Positions 8,914 to 17,652 of a DNA stretch of 64,000 nt are shown here, piece after piece. Within the stretch, counting starts at the first letter, position 1. The number at the start of each line of letters is the position of its first letter. The notes under the pieces were generated by a model. It did no database searches. It saw only the letters and a list, made by a program, of their open reading frames with translations, and was not told the origin of the DNA. Made by a program: the position numbers and the translations under genes. This DNA comes from Lacimicrobium alkaliphilum (lineage in GTDB: Bacteria; Pseudomonadota; Gammaproteobacteria; Enterobacterales; Alteromonadaceae). Location: positions 62,001 through 126,000 of the forward strand of contig NZ_NISX01000002.1 in NCBI RefSeq assembly GCF_002591895.1, written 5' to 3'.

Positions 8914-9239
8914 GGGTTATCCTTTTTGTATTATCTATCAGGCTCAGCATAGGGGGTATTGTGTTGAGTTTCAAAAGCTTGTCACAGCTAGCTGGCTATT
9001 AAACCTGGTTAGTTACCGCTTTTTGGTAACTGGCGAGGTCATATCGGAACACCAGAAGGCGGTACCGGAAGCCAATATTGCCACAGAAATAAAGTATTTT
9101 AATAACAGTAAGTTAAGATAGAGACAGGGTATTCCCTGCCACATAAAATGACTGAATACGTATGCAGGGTTTTTACAGACCAATTACTAGTGGCGTATGC
9201 TTCGCCAACATTTATGCAATAAGAAAAAGCAATTAGCGT
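8914..9239. other. Divergent regulatory spacer between receptor-channel and alpha-glucosidase
   Basis: No gene is supported. The spacer carries the glucosidase operator (9153-9166), a 7-bp inverted repeat AGTTACC/GGTAACT at 9011-9031 with a 7-nt loop, and a small CAGGG-TATT-CCCTG hairpin near 9126. Both flanking genes must have their promoters here. Confidence 0.5.
9153..9166 (+). promoter_or_regulatory. Predicted LacI-family (MalR-like) operator of the alpha-glucosidase
   Basis: TGAATACGTATGCA is the exact reverse complement of the inner 14 bp of the site at 6893-6906 upstream of the TonB receptor. It has the central CG of LacI-type operators and lies 74 bp before the glucosidase start. Confidence 0.65.
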
Positions 9240-10865
9240 ATGAATCAACAGCCATGGTGGCGAGGTGCCGTAATCTACCAAATCTATCCGCGCAGTTTTC
9301 AGGACAGCAACGGCGACGGTATTGGAGATCTGCCAGGAATTATCAGTAAACTTGATTATGTGGCCAGTCTGGGTGTAGACGCGATCTGGATTTCTCCCTT
9401 TTTTAAATCCCCCATGAAAGACTTTGGCTACGATATCAGTGACTACCGGGATATCGACCCGATGTTTGGCACGATGATCGACTTTGAGGCGCTGGTAGAA
9501 AAAGCATCCAGGCTGGGAATTCGGCTGATGATTGATCAGGTGCTGAGCCATACTTCGGATCAACATGAATGGTTTTTGCAGAGCCGTCAGAGCCGGGACA
9601 ATGATAAGGCGGACTGGTATGTATGGGCCGATGCCAGGCCAGACGGCTCGCCGCCGAACAACTGGCTGTCTATTTTTGGCGGCTCAGCCTGGCAATGGGA
9701 ACCCAGACGCTGTCAGTATTACCTGCATAATTTCCTGGTCAGCCAGCCCGACTTAAATTTCCATAATCCTGAAGTCCGCGAAGCAGTGCTCAACAACGTA
9801 GAGTTCTGGCTGAAAAAAGGCGTGCACGGGCTACGTCTGGACGCGATTAATTTCTGCTTCCATGATCAGCAATTGCGCAACAATCCGGCCAAGCCTGCCG
9901 AGGAGCGTAAAGGGCGTGGATTTAGTGAAGACAATCCTTATGCGTTCCAGTATCACTACTACAACAACACACAACCTGAAAACATTGGCTTTGTAGAGGA
10001 ACTGCGAACGCTGCTGGACAGGTACCCAGGAACCGTTGCATTGGGAGAGATTTCCTCTGAAGACTCTCTGGCCAGCATGGCTGAGTACACCGAGGGCAAC
10101 AAACGACTGCATATGGGATACAGTTTTGAGCTTTTGTGTGATGAGTTTTCCGCTGCCTACATTCGCCGTACAGTAGAAGCACTCGAACAAAAGATGCTTG
10201 ATGGCTGGCCCTGCTGGGCGATCAGCAATCACGATGTGCAGCGAGCCGTATCTCGTTGGAGTACAGGGGATAGCCCGGCTCCGGATTTTGCCAAAGTGTT
10301 GCTGGCGATGGTCGCCTCGTTACGCGGCAGTGTTTGTTTATATCAGGGAGAGGAACTCGGTCTGCCCGAGGCTGAGCTTGAATTTGAAGATCTACAGGAT
10401 CCGTACGGTATTACCTTCTGGCCTAATTTCAAAGGCCGAGACGGATGCCGAACGCCACACCCCTGGTCGGCAGAACAGAAAAACGCCGGTTTCACTGACG
10501 CAAAGCCCTGGTTGCCCGTACCTCAAAGCCACCTGTCCCAGGCGGTTGAAACTCAGCATGAACAGAATGACTCCGTGCTTAACTGTTTTCGTCACTTTAT
10601 GCGCTGGCGCAAACACCAAGCTGCACTGATCAGGGGCAGCATTGCATTTTTAGACGTACCCGAGTCAGTGCTGGCGTTCGTTCGTAATACGCCTGAGCAA
10701 AAGCTTCTGGTTTGCTTCAACCTCTCTGATCAAGCCGTAAGATGTGAACTGAACATTCATTCTGCTGCAGTCATCGATACTCAGCATGGGCTTAAGACTG
10801 GCTCACTGGATAATGGCATCCTCAGCCTGCCTCCGTACGGTTGTCTCTTCTCAACATTGGACTAG
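9240..10865 (+). CDS. GH13 alpha-glucosidase
   Basis: A 541-residue glycoside hydrolase family 13 enzyme. It opens with W-W-R-G-A-V-I-Y-Q-I-Y-P-R-S-F, has the D-S-N-G-D-G-I-G-D calcium loop (22-30), and the catalytic triad of the family: Asp201 in G-L-R-L-D-A (nucleophile), Glu270 in A-L-G-E (acid/base) and Asp332 in S-N-H-D (transition-state residue). There is no signal peptide, so it acts in the cytoplasm, releasing glucose from the non-reducing ends of imported maltodextrins. Length and motifs fit alpha-glucosidase or oligo-glucosidase rather than amylase. It shares an operator-like palindrome with the TonB receptor and has its own terminator, so it looks like a single-gene unit in the same regulon. 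Confidence 0.9.
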   Translation: MNQQPWWRGAVIYQIYPRSFQDSNGDGIGDLPGIISKLDYVASLGVDAIWISPFFKSPMKDFGYDISDYRDIDPMFGTMIDFEALVEKASRLGIRLMIDQVLSHTSDQHEWFLQSRQSRDNDKADWYVWADARPDGSPPNNWLSIFGGSAWQWEPRRCQYYLHNFLVSQPDLNFHNPEVREAVLNNVEFWLKKGVHGLRLDAINFCFHDQQLRNNPAKPAEERKGRGFSEDNPYAFQYHYYNNTQPENIGFVEELRTLLDRYPGTVALGEISSEDSLASMAEYTEGNKRLHMGYSFELLCDEFSAAYIRRTVEALEQKMLDGWPCWAISNHDVQRAVSRWSTGDSPAPDFAKVLLAMVASLRGSVCLYQGEELGLPEAELEFEDLQDPYGITFWPNFKGRDGCRTPHPWSAEQKNAGFTDAKPWLPVPQSHLSQAVETQHEQNDSVLNCFRHFMRWRKHQAALIRGSIAFLDVPESVLAFVRNTPEQKLLVCFNLSDQAVRCELNIHSAAVIDTQHGLKTGSLDNGILSLPPYGCLFSTLD

Positions 10866-10877
10866 CGTTTTGTTGAT

Positions 10878-10916
10878 ACTTATCAGCAGCTTTTTGCTGA
10901 TAAGTTGATCTTTTTA
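10878..10916 (+). terminator. Rho-independent terminator of the alpha-glucosidase gene
   Basis: A perfect 11-bp stem (ACTTATCAGCA / TGCTGATAAGT) with a 6-nt loop begins 13 bp after the stop codon and is followed by TTGATCTTTTT. Confidence 0.8.
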
Positions 10917-10954
10917 TGCCCCGTTAATATACGTATAGATAAGATCAATACAAC

Positions 10955-11101
10955 ATGGTTCAGGCAATGAAACGAAATCAGCTGGAACAGCCGGTGACTA
11001 AAAATAATCCTTCGCCCATACTATTAGCCAAACAGGTGCGGGAAACCGGGCAGGAGCTAGATCGTTTACTTGATGACGTTTTGTATCACCTGAAAGACTA
11101 A
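10955..11101 (+). CDS. Small unknown protein (48 or 44 residues)
   Basis: A short open frame lies between the glucosidase terminator and a strong bidirectional terminator. ATG codons at 10955 and 10967 are both possible; neither has a strong ribosome-binding site. The protein is charged, and its last 25 residues (from A-K-Q-V-R-E to Y-H-L-K-D) should form an amphipathic helix with Leu/Val at regular spacing. I do not recognise a family. It is supported by its own terminator directly after the stop and by the absence of any other use for the 200-bp space. It could be non-coding. Confidence 0.4.
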   Translation: MVQAMKRNQLEQPVTKNNPSPILLAKQVRETGQELDRLLDDVLYHLKD

Positions 11102-11113
11102 ATACTATCCATT

Positions 11114-11142
11114 AAAAAGGAGTGGCCGGGCCACTCCTTTTT
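11114..11142. terminator. Bidirectional terminator between the small ORF and prsT
   Basis: A near-perfect palindrome, AAAAAGGAGTGGCC-G-GGCCACTCCTTTTT, has A/T runs on both sides, so it can terminate in both directions. It serves the small plus-strand frame ending at 11101 and the long minus-strand TPR gene ending at 11145. Confidence 0.85.
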
Positions 11143-11144
11143 AA

Positions 11145-13883
11145 CTATTGGTACTGTTGCTTAAGACTTTCTGCACGCTTGATGGCACTGTCTTGCTTAT
11201 AATCTCTTTGATTAAGCTTACGCCTGGCAAGTTCAGTTCTTCCGCGTTCAAACAGAACTTCTACATAATTAAGATAAATTTCATCTGTAGTCTGATTGTT
11301 CTCAGCAGCCCTGGCCAGGTACTTCTCCGCCTCACTCAAATTGTTCCGGGCTTTCATTACCTGTGCGACAGTATCCAGCACGGCAGGATCCTCAGGGCGC
11401 TGTTCCAGAGCCAGCAAAGCTTTATCCCGCGCATCGTCTAAATTACCCAGCTTCATTTGCAGGTAAGCTATATTATTGAGAGCCAGGTAGTTGGTGCTGT
11501 TAAGTTCGAGTACTTGCTTATAGCGCGCCGCAGCCTGTTTCATATCTCTGGGAATCTCGCGCTCGGCCAGCATCATCAGTGAGGCTTGATCCTGGGGCAT
11601 CCTGTCCACATGCTCACTTAACAACTGATAACTGTCTTCCCGTCTGTCCAGTTTATTCAGGCAGAAAACGGCCAACGATAGATGTCGGTGGTTAGGTTTG
11701 TCCTCATAGGCCGCCTGAATATTTGGCATCGCCTCAGCACATTTATCTTCACCGGCCAGCAACCTTCCATGCAGCCCCTTGCCCAATGAACTTGCCTTAA
11801 CCTTTGCTGGCAAGGTATCAAATCGCTTACGACCCTCTTCAAAATCACCTGTCATCAGCAGAAAATGGGTATAAACCGACAGCAAACGCACATCATCGGG
11901 ATAGCGAGACATCACATCTTTGGCCAGTTCAAGACCTTGTTGAAACTGATTCTGTATATCCAGCAGAAACAACTTACCCATTACTGCCTTAAGATTATGC
12001 GGGTGATATTCCAGCCAGGTATCGTAATGGTCAGTCGCTTCCTTTATCTTATTACTGCGAAGGTAGGACTGGCCAAGAATGTCCCAGTATTTGACCGGCA
12101 AATCTTTTGCAGCTTCCTCCTGAGACAAAAGCTTAATACTTTCCTGTGGCTGCTGTGTTAGCAGATAAGCATGGGCGAGAAGCACTTTCAGCTGAATGTT
12201 GTCAGGCTTCTCAGAGAGCGCTTTGCGAATAAGCGCAATACCCTTTTCACTCTCTTTACTTCGGTGCATCAGATCAAAATATCTTGATAACGCCGGAATT
12301 TGTGTCGGGTGCTCATCCAGCAACTGCTTTAATGACGCAGTCGCCTGTTCAGTCTCATTCTCTGCAAGTGCAAGATCAATAAGAGCCAGCCTGACTTTCG
12401 GATCTTCCGGCGCCATCTGTTCTGCCTGTTCAAACTCTGCACGGGCCTGCTGATCCTCTCCCTGGCGTCTCAATATCGTTCCTGCAAGCAAAAACCCCTG
12501 CACATCCCCCTGCTCTTTCCACTCCTGGGCCAGTTGCATGGCTTTGTCATATTGTTCTGTTACCAGATAGGCCGTGGCCAGTGTGGCTCTGGTGGTATCC
12601 TGCTCCGGCTCCTGCTCAAGGGCCTGTTCAAGATTCAGAATACCTTTGACATCGTTCAGTGATAGTTGCAACACGCCAAGGCGGGTTAAGTCAGTGGCGG
12701 ATTCACTCAGCCCCTGTGAACGCGCCACCATTTCCTCGGCCCCTTTTATGTTGCCTTCTTTGAGCATTTCAAATCCGGCGGCTGAAAACAACTGCGCTTC
12801 CTGGTCCGACAGCTGCTCGAGACGTTTGAGGGTCTCACCCGCTTCATCGGTCAACCCCAGTTGTATCTGACTGGCAGCCAGAAGCCTCAGGCCGGGATGA
12901 TTTGCAGGCAGGTCACTGGCCACATGGGAGAGGTGCTGAACCGCCGTGCTGAAATCTCCAAGCTGGAACGCACTATACCCCGCAGCAAGTCGCAGACCGG
13001 GATCAGTGCCCTTGTTCATCAGTGCCTTTTCAGTATATTTCAGGGCCTCTTCATGATCGCCGTCATTCGCGCGACTCAATCCCTTTAACTGGTTCAGTAA
13101 TGGGTTGGTATCACTGACTGTCAGCAATTTATCCAGAATCGGCTCCGCTTCTTCTGTCCTGCCTGCATCCGTCAGCAATCTGGCCAGCATAAAGCTGACC
13201 TGATGATCATCGGGATTGGCGGCATAATATTGCTGATAGGCCTCAATGGCACCTTCACGGTTACCTTCACTGATATGTAACCGCCCTAAAAGCGTCAGGG
13301 CGTCAGGCTGATAAGGATGATTGCTGATGACGTCTTTCAACTGCAACATTGCCCGTTCTTTTTCTTCATCCAGCAAATAGGAGTAGGTCAGAGCCAGAGC
13401 TTTATATGGCGAATCCGTATCATAATTTCTAATCTGCTCAATTAACGCACGGGCGTCATCGGTACGTTGCAGTCTGACTAAAGACTCCAGTTTGTAGAAA
13501 CCAACTTCTGCCGCCTTTTCTTCGCTGAGACCCGCATACTGATTTTTCAGTTTGCTCAGGGCCACATCAGCGCCGGTTTTCTGATACGCCTTTGACAATA
13601 GCGGTATCACTTCCTCTTCTGGGTAACCATATTCCATGGCGCGGTTAAGCTCTTTCTCGGCCTGCTGGAATTGTTGTTGCTGAACATAAATGCGGCCCAG
13701 TTCAAATCGGGCGGCCGCCAACTGAGGCGATTTCTGCAACGCACTTTTCAGCTCAATGACTGCCGCAGGATGATCTTTTTCTGCCGCATAGCCTTGTGCC
13801 TTTTCAAGATGCTGTTCACCCGTTTGCTGACTGCACGCCAACACGAGCATACTGAAGGACAAAATTAAGAAAATACGAAACAC
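11145..13883 (-). CDS. prsT: PrsT-family TPR lipoprotein (PEP-CTERM/exosortase associated)
   Basis: A 912-residue lipoprotein: a signal sequence with lipobox L-V-L-A-C (Cys17), then tetratricopeptide repeats over almost the whole length (for example A-A-R-F-E-L-G-R-I-Y, A-L-T-L-L-G-R-L-H, A-L-N-N-I-A-Y-L-Q). Length, repeated helical pairs and the L-E-K-A-Q-G-Y-A start match the TPR protein PrsT that accompanies exosortase/PEP-CTERM surface sorting and exopolysaccharide systems. The start codon is GTG, supported by AAGGAT seven bases before it. No exosortase, PEP-CTERM protein or glycosyltransferase lies in the window, so any partners must be elsewhere. A general TPR assembly protein remains an alternative. 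Confidence 0.75.
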   Translation of the reverse strand: MFRIFLILSFSMLVLACSQQTGEQHLEKAQGYAAEKDHPAAVIELKSALQKSPQLAAARFELGRIYVQQQQFQQAEKELNRAMEYGYPEEEVIPLLSKAYQKTGADVALSKLKNQYAGLSEEKAAEVGFYKLESLVRLQRTDDARALIEQIRNYDTDSPYKALALTYSYLLDEEKERAMLQLKDVISNHPYQPDALTLLGRLHISEGNREGAIEAYQQYYAANPDDHQVSFMLARLLTDAGRTEEAEPILDKLLTVSDTNPLLNQLKGLSRANDGDHEEALKYTEKALMNKGTDPGLRLAAGYSAFQLGDFSTAVQHLSHVASDLPANHPGLRLLAASQIQLGLTDEAGETLKRLEQLSDQEAQLFSAAGFEMLKEGNIKGAEEMVARSQGLSESATDLTRLGVLQLSLNDVKGILNLEQALEQEPEQDTTRATLATAYLVTEQYDKAMQLAQEWKEQGDVQGFLLAGTILRRQGEDQQARAEFEQAEQMAPEDPKVRLALIDLALAENETEQATASLKQLLDEHPTQIPALSRYFDLMHRSKESEKGIALIRKALSEKPDNIQLKVLLAHAYLLTQQPQESIKLLSQEEAAKDLPVKYWDILGQSYLRSNKIKEATDHYDTWLEYHPHNLKAVMGKLFLLDIQNQFQQGLELAKDVMSRYPDDVRLLSVYTHFLLMTGDFEEGRKRFDTLPAKVKASSLGKGLHGRLLAGEDKCAEAMPNIQAAYEDKPNHRHLSLAVFCLNKLDRREDSYQLLSEHVDRMPQDQASLMMLAEREIPRDMKQAAARYKQVLELNSTNYLALNNIAYLQMKLGNLDDARDKALLALEQRPEDPAVLDTVAQVMKARNNLSEAEKYLARAAENNQTTDEIYLNYVEVLFERGRTELARRKLNQRDYKQDSAIKRAESLKQQYQ

Positions 13884-14049
13884 TGGAAATCCTTATGTAA
13901 CAGTGAGTACAAGTAGAATCCCACCATAGGCCAGAGTCGCCGGACAGTCAATTGTCACGACAGCCTTTGGCGGAATATTTACCCGGGCCGAAACAATAAT
14001 CCTTTTGTGTCATTTGTGGCTTTTACTGTCTTAAATCAGTCAAATCGCA

Positions 14050-14055
14050 TATAAT
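14050..14055 (+). promoter_or_regulatory. Possible -10 box of deaD
   Basis: TATAAT stands 48 bp before the chosen deaD start. No good -35 hexamer lies at the right distance, so the promoter call is tentative. Confidence 0.3.
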
Positions 14056-14102
14056 TGCGGCTTTAATATTGTCGGATGTCGGCGATCAGCAGCAGGAACC
14101 CT

Positions 14103-15872
14103 ATGACCAGTAATACAGATCTCAGCTTTACAGACTTAAACCTTCCCGAGCCGGTACTCAAGGCACTGGAGAAAGTAGGCTATGAAAAGCCTTCTCCGAT
14201 ACAGGCGGAAAGTATTCCGCTGATTATGGAAGGTCACGATCTGTTAGGTCAGGCACAGACAGGCACCGGAAAAACCGCCGCCTTCGCCCTGCCCATGCTG
14301 GCAAAGATAGACAGTAGCGACACCACAACACAATTGCTGGTTTTAGCACCTACCCGGGAGCTGGCCATTCAGGTTGCAGAAGCCTTTCACACCTACGCCA
14401 GCTTTGATCGCAATATTAAAGTACTGCCTATTTACGGCGGACAATCCTACGATAACCAGATCAGGCCATTGAAGCGCGGTGTTCAGGTTGTTGTGGGTAC
14501 ACCGGGCAGAATTATTGACCACATTAAAAAGGGCACCCTGAAACTTGATAAGCTGAAATTCCTGGTACTGGATGAAGCCGATGAAATGCTACGTATGGGC
14601 TTTATTGATGATGTGGAGTGGATCTTAAGCCATGCTCCGAAAGAGCGTCAGACCGCATTGTTCTCTGCAACCATGCCCGATCGCATCCGCAATATCACCA
14701 ATAAGTACTTAAAATCCCCAAAAATAGTAAGGATTGCCTCTAAGGTCAGTACCGCCAGCACCATTCGCCAGCGTTTTTGCCAGGTAGCCGGCCATCATAA
14801 ACTTGAGGCACTGACCCGGATTCTTGAAGTGGAAGAATTCGATGGCATCATTGTATTTGTACGCACTAAAAACGCTACTATGGAACTGGCGGAAAAGCTT
14901 GCCGCACGAGGCTTTGCCGTTGAACCGCTAAACGGCGATATTCAGCAAAGTGCCAGAGAACGGACTGTTGATCGCCTCAAGCAGGGTAAAATAGACATTC
15001 TGATCGCTACCGATGTGGTAGCCCGGGGGCTGGATGTGGAACGCATCAGCCACGTGATCAATTTCGATATTCCCTATGACACCGAATCTTATGTGCATCG
15101 CATCGGCCGTACAGGCCGAGCCGGACGCTCCGGTGAAGCCATATTGTTTATCTCACACCGTGAGAAGCGCATGTTGGGGGCCATAGAAAAGGCTACCCGT
15201 CAAAAAATTGAAGTCATGACCATCCCATCGATCTCCGAGCTGAATGAGCAGCGTCTCAAACGCTTTAAACAGTCCGTTATCGAGGCAATGAATGATGACA
15301 AGCTGGAAGCTCTAATCACCGTTATTGAGGCCATTCAGGCAGAAACGGAAGCTGAGCCTGAAGTGCTGATGGCAGCGCTGGCCAAACTGGCTCAGGGTAA
15401 TGAACCTCTGCTTCTGAGTGAATCTGATCGCCCTGATCTTAATGCCCGCCCGCCAAGAGTCGAGCGCGGAGAACGTGATCGGGGGGGCAGAGACAGACCC
15501 GAACGAGGACCAAGAGGACGGGATGGTAAAGCTGGTGATAAACCCCGCCGTCGCAGTTCCAAGCCCGAGGAAGGGATGCAGCGCTACCGCCTGGATGTAG
15601 GCCATACACATGGCGTCAAACCCGGTAATATCGTCGGCGCCATTGCCAACGAAGCGGGTATGGACAGCAAGCATATCGGCGCTATCGAAATCCATGACAG
15701 TTTCAGTACGGTAGATTTACCCGAAGGGATGCCGCCGGAAGTTCGCCAGGTATTGCAAAAAGCCAGGGTTTCAGGGCAGAAACTGGGGATCAGAGAATGG
15801 ACCGATGAGCCACCGAAAAGAGATAAGCCTAAATTCGACAAACCGCGTAAAGAACGTAAACCCAAAGAGTAA
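14103..15872 (+). CDS. deaD: DEAD-box ATP-dependent RNA helicase DeaD (CsdA)
   Basis: A protein of 589 residues from the chosen ATG, which has AGGA seven bases upstream; an earlier in-frame ATG at 14076 lacks a site. All helicase motifs are present: the Q motif (Y-E-K-P-S-P-I-Q), A-Q-T-G-T-G-K-T, P-T-R-E-L-A, V-L-D-E-A-D, S-A-T and H-R-I-G-R-T-G-R-A-G. After the core come an Arg/Gly/Asp-rich linker (R-G-G-R-D-R-P-E-R-G) and a DbpA-like RNA-binding domain (R-L-D-V-G-H-T-H-G-V to G-I-R-E-W), then a basic tail. This is the architecture of DeaD, which unwinds rRNA during 50S assembly and cold adaptation. It is transcribed alone. Confidence 0.93.
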   Translation: MTSNTDLSFTDLNLPEPVLKALEKVGYEKPSPIQAESIPLIMEGHDLLGQAQTGTGKTAAFALPMLAKIDSSDTTTQLLVLAPTRELAIQVAEAFHTYASFDRNIKVLPIYGGQSYDNQIRPLKRGVQVVVGTPGRIIDHIKKGTLKLDKLKFLVLDEADEMLRMGFIDDVEWILSHAPKERQTALFSATMPDRIRNITNKYLKSPKIVRIASKVSTASTIRQRFCQVAGHHKLEALTRILEVEEFDGIIVFVRTKNATMELAEKLAARGFAVEPLNGDIQQSARERTVDRLKQGKIDILIATDVVARGLDVERISHVINFDIPYDTESYVHRIGRTGRAGRSGEAILFISHREKRMLGAIEKATRQKIEVMTIPSISELNEQRLKRFKQSVIEAMNDDKLEALITVIEAIQAETEAEPEVLMAALAKLAQGNEPLLLSESDRPDLNARPPRVERGERDRGGRDRPERGPRGRDGKAGDKPRRRSSKPEEGMQRYRLDVGHTHGVKPGNIVGAIANEAGMDSKHIGAIEIHDSFSTVDLPEGMPPEVRQVLQKARVSGQKLGIREWTDEPPKRDKPKFDKPRKERKPKE

Positions 15873-15920
15873 TTCAGGCTGAAGTCCTCTACTGAAAAGA
15901 GCAAAAAAGAGGAACTTTGA

Positions 15921-15981
15921 TCTCGCAGAGACGCAGGGGCTTTATGGCACCACACCTTTACTTCTCTGCGCCTCTGCGAGA
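15921..15981. repeat. CRCAGAG-type intergenic inverted repeat (copy 1)
   Basis: The left arm TCTCGCAGAGACGCAG (15921-15936) pairs at 15 of 16 positions with the right arm CTGCGCCTCTGCGAGA (15966-15981). It is the shortest copy of the dispersed family also found near 18.7, 34.1, 48.2 and 58.7 kb. It sits in the 298-bp deaD-cysG spacer, which otherwise shows only AT-rich sequence. Confidence 0.75.
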
Positions 15982-16170
15982 GGTAATAGTTCGTTCGTGA
16001 GTTTAGTGTTTTTCGTGGTTGAAGGCTTTTTATTCATAATTCAGCATTCATAATTCATCACTCTACCTCCTCACTCCTCACTAAAAAGCATATATTTTCG
16101 TAATTTGATATTTTGTTGTTATAAGCAGTTGTGTCAGACTCTCAGATAACGTCCGATTAAGTGTTTTCCC

Positions 16171-17577
16171 ATGCAATATTTCCCCTTATTTGTTGATACC
16201 ACGGCACTGAATGTGCTGGTTGTGGGGGCCGGCGAAGTGGCCGCCCGCAAAGCAGAGCTGCTGCTACGTACCCATGCCAGCATTACCATAGTGGCGCCCT
16301 GGGCGTGCTCTACGGTTGAACGGCTGGTCAGCGAACAATCTCAGTTGGAGTGGCATTCCCGTGAATACCAGCCACACGACCTTAATGGCCGTCAACTGGT
16401 CTTTGTGGCCACCAATGATCGCGCCCTTAACCAACAAATTAGCGAACAAGCTAAAGCCAGAAACTTGCTGGTCAATGTAGTGGATGCTCCTGACCAATGT
16501 GGTTTTATTACCCCGTCGATTATCGACCGCTCTCCTGTTCTGATTGCAATGAGCAGTGGCGGCGTAGCCCCGGTTTTGCTGCGTTATCTGCGCCAGAAGC
16601 TTGAAGCTGATATCCCCCGCAGCATCAGCCGCCTGGGTGCATTTGCCCAGACATTCAGGGAAAAGGTCAAGCGACGCTTCAACAACCTGACCCAGCGCAG
16701 GTATTTCTGGGAAGACTTCTTCGATGGCGATATTGCAGAACAAGTGCTTAAAGGCAATGAAGGTAAAGCCACACAGTTGATGGAGCATTATCTGGCACAA
16801 TCGTCACCCAAAATTACCGGTCAGGTCTATCTGGTCGGAGCCGGCCCGGGTGACGCAGAATTACTCACATTTCGTGCCTTGCGATTAATGCAAAAAGCCG
16901 ATGTGGTGGTATATGATCGTCTGGTATCGCAGGAAATTCTGGACATGGTACGCCGCGACGCAGAAAAGATTTATGTGGGTAAGGCGGCGAGTAACCACAC
17001 TCTGCCGCAACAGGATATCAATCAATTGCTGGTCACCGAGGCGAAAGCGGGCAAACGGGTGGTGCGTCTAAAAGGCGGTGACCCCTTTATTTTCGGGCGG
17101 GGCGGCGAAGAAATTGAAACCCTGCTTGAGCACCGGATTGAATTTGAGGTAGTGCCCGGCATTACGGCCGCCAGTGGTGCAGCCAGCTATGCAGGCATTC
17201 CACTGACACACAGAGATCATGCGCAGTCTGTGGTATTTGCCACCGGACATCTCAAAGACGACTCTATAAATCTGGACTGGCCGGCACTGGTTCAAAAAGG
17301 TCAGACACTGGTATTTTATATGGGTCTGACCGGCCTGCCGGTTATCTGCCGTGAGCTTATAGCCAATGGCATGGACAAGAGTACACCCATCGCCCTGGTT
17401 GAGCAGGCCACTACTGCTAACCAACAGGTGGTGACAGGTACACTGGCTGACATTGAGGACCGCGCAACTCATATCAGGCCGCCAGCTCTGATTATCGTCG
17501 GCAGTGTAGTTACACTGCGAGATAAGCTGAACTGGTTCAAAACGGATTCGGCCAGCATAACACCCGCAAAGGCGTAA
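16171..17577 (+). CDS. cysG: Siroheme synthase CysG (trifunctional)
   Basis: A 468-residue fusion that makes siroheme for sulfite/nitrite reductases. The N-terminal part (about 1-205) is the precorrin-2 dehydrogenase/ferrochelatase, with a Rossmann motif V-L-V-V-G-A-G-E-V-A-A-R-K. The C-terminal part (about 215-455) is uroporphyrinogen-III C-methyltransferase, with V-Y-L-V-G-A-G-P-G-D-A-E-L-L-T, V-V-V-Y-D-R-L-V, K-G-G-D-P-F-I-F-G-R-G and G-I-T-A-A-S-G-A. The length is close to enterobacterial CysG (about 457). No clear ribosome-binding site precedes the ATG. No sulfite reductase gene is adjacent. Confidence 0.95.
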   Translation: MQYFPLFVDTTALNVLVVGAGEVAARKAELLLRTHASITIVAPWACSTVERLVSEQSQLEWHSREYQPHDLNGRQLVFVATNDRALNQQISEQAKARNLLVNVVDAPDQCGFITPSIIDRSPVLIAMSSGGVAPVLLRYLRQKLEADIPRSISRLGAFAQTFREKVKRRFNNLTQRRYFWEDFFDGDIAEQVLKGNEGKATQLMEHYLAQSSPKITGQVYLVGAGPGDAELLTFRALRLMQKADVVVYDRLVSQEILDMVRRDAEKIYVGKAASNHTLPQQDINQLLVTEAKAGKRVVRLKGGDPFIFGRGGEEIETLLEHRIEFEVVPGITAASGAASYAGIPLTHRDHAQSVVFATGHLKDDSINLDWPALVQKGQTLVFYMGLTGLPVICRELIANGMDKSTPIALVEQATTANQQVVTGTLADIEDRATHIRPPALIIVGSVVTLRDKLNWFKTDSASITPAKA

Positions 17578-17652
17578 CGTGATACCGTTGTTCCACAATC
17601 ATCCCATGGCTATACTGACTTAAAATTGTCGGGATATTTTTCTTTGAGTGGT

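Noticed and set aside
9099-9566. 155-codon minus-strand frame over the start of the alpha-glucosidase gene
   Set aside because: It covers the conserved GH13 N-terminus on the opposite strand and has no recognisable product.
10929-10936. Third ATACGTAT near the small ORF
   Set aside because: Only the central 8 bp match. The flanks lack the TGC/TCA half-site ends, so I do not call it an operator.
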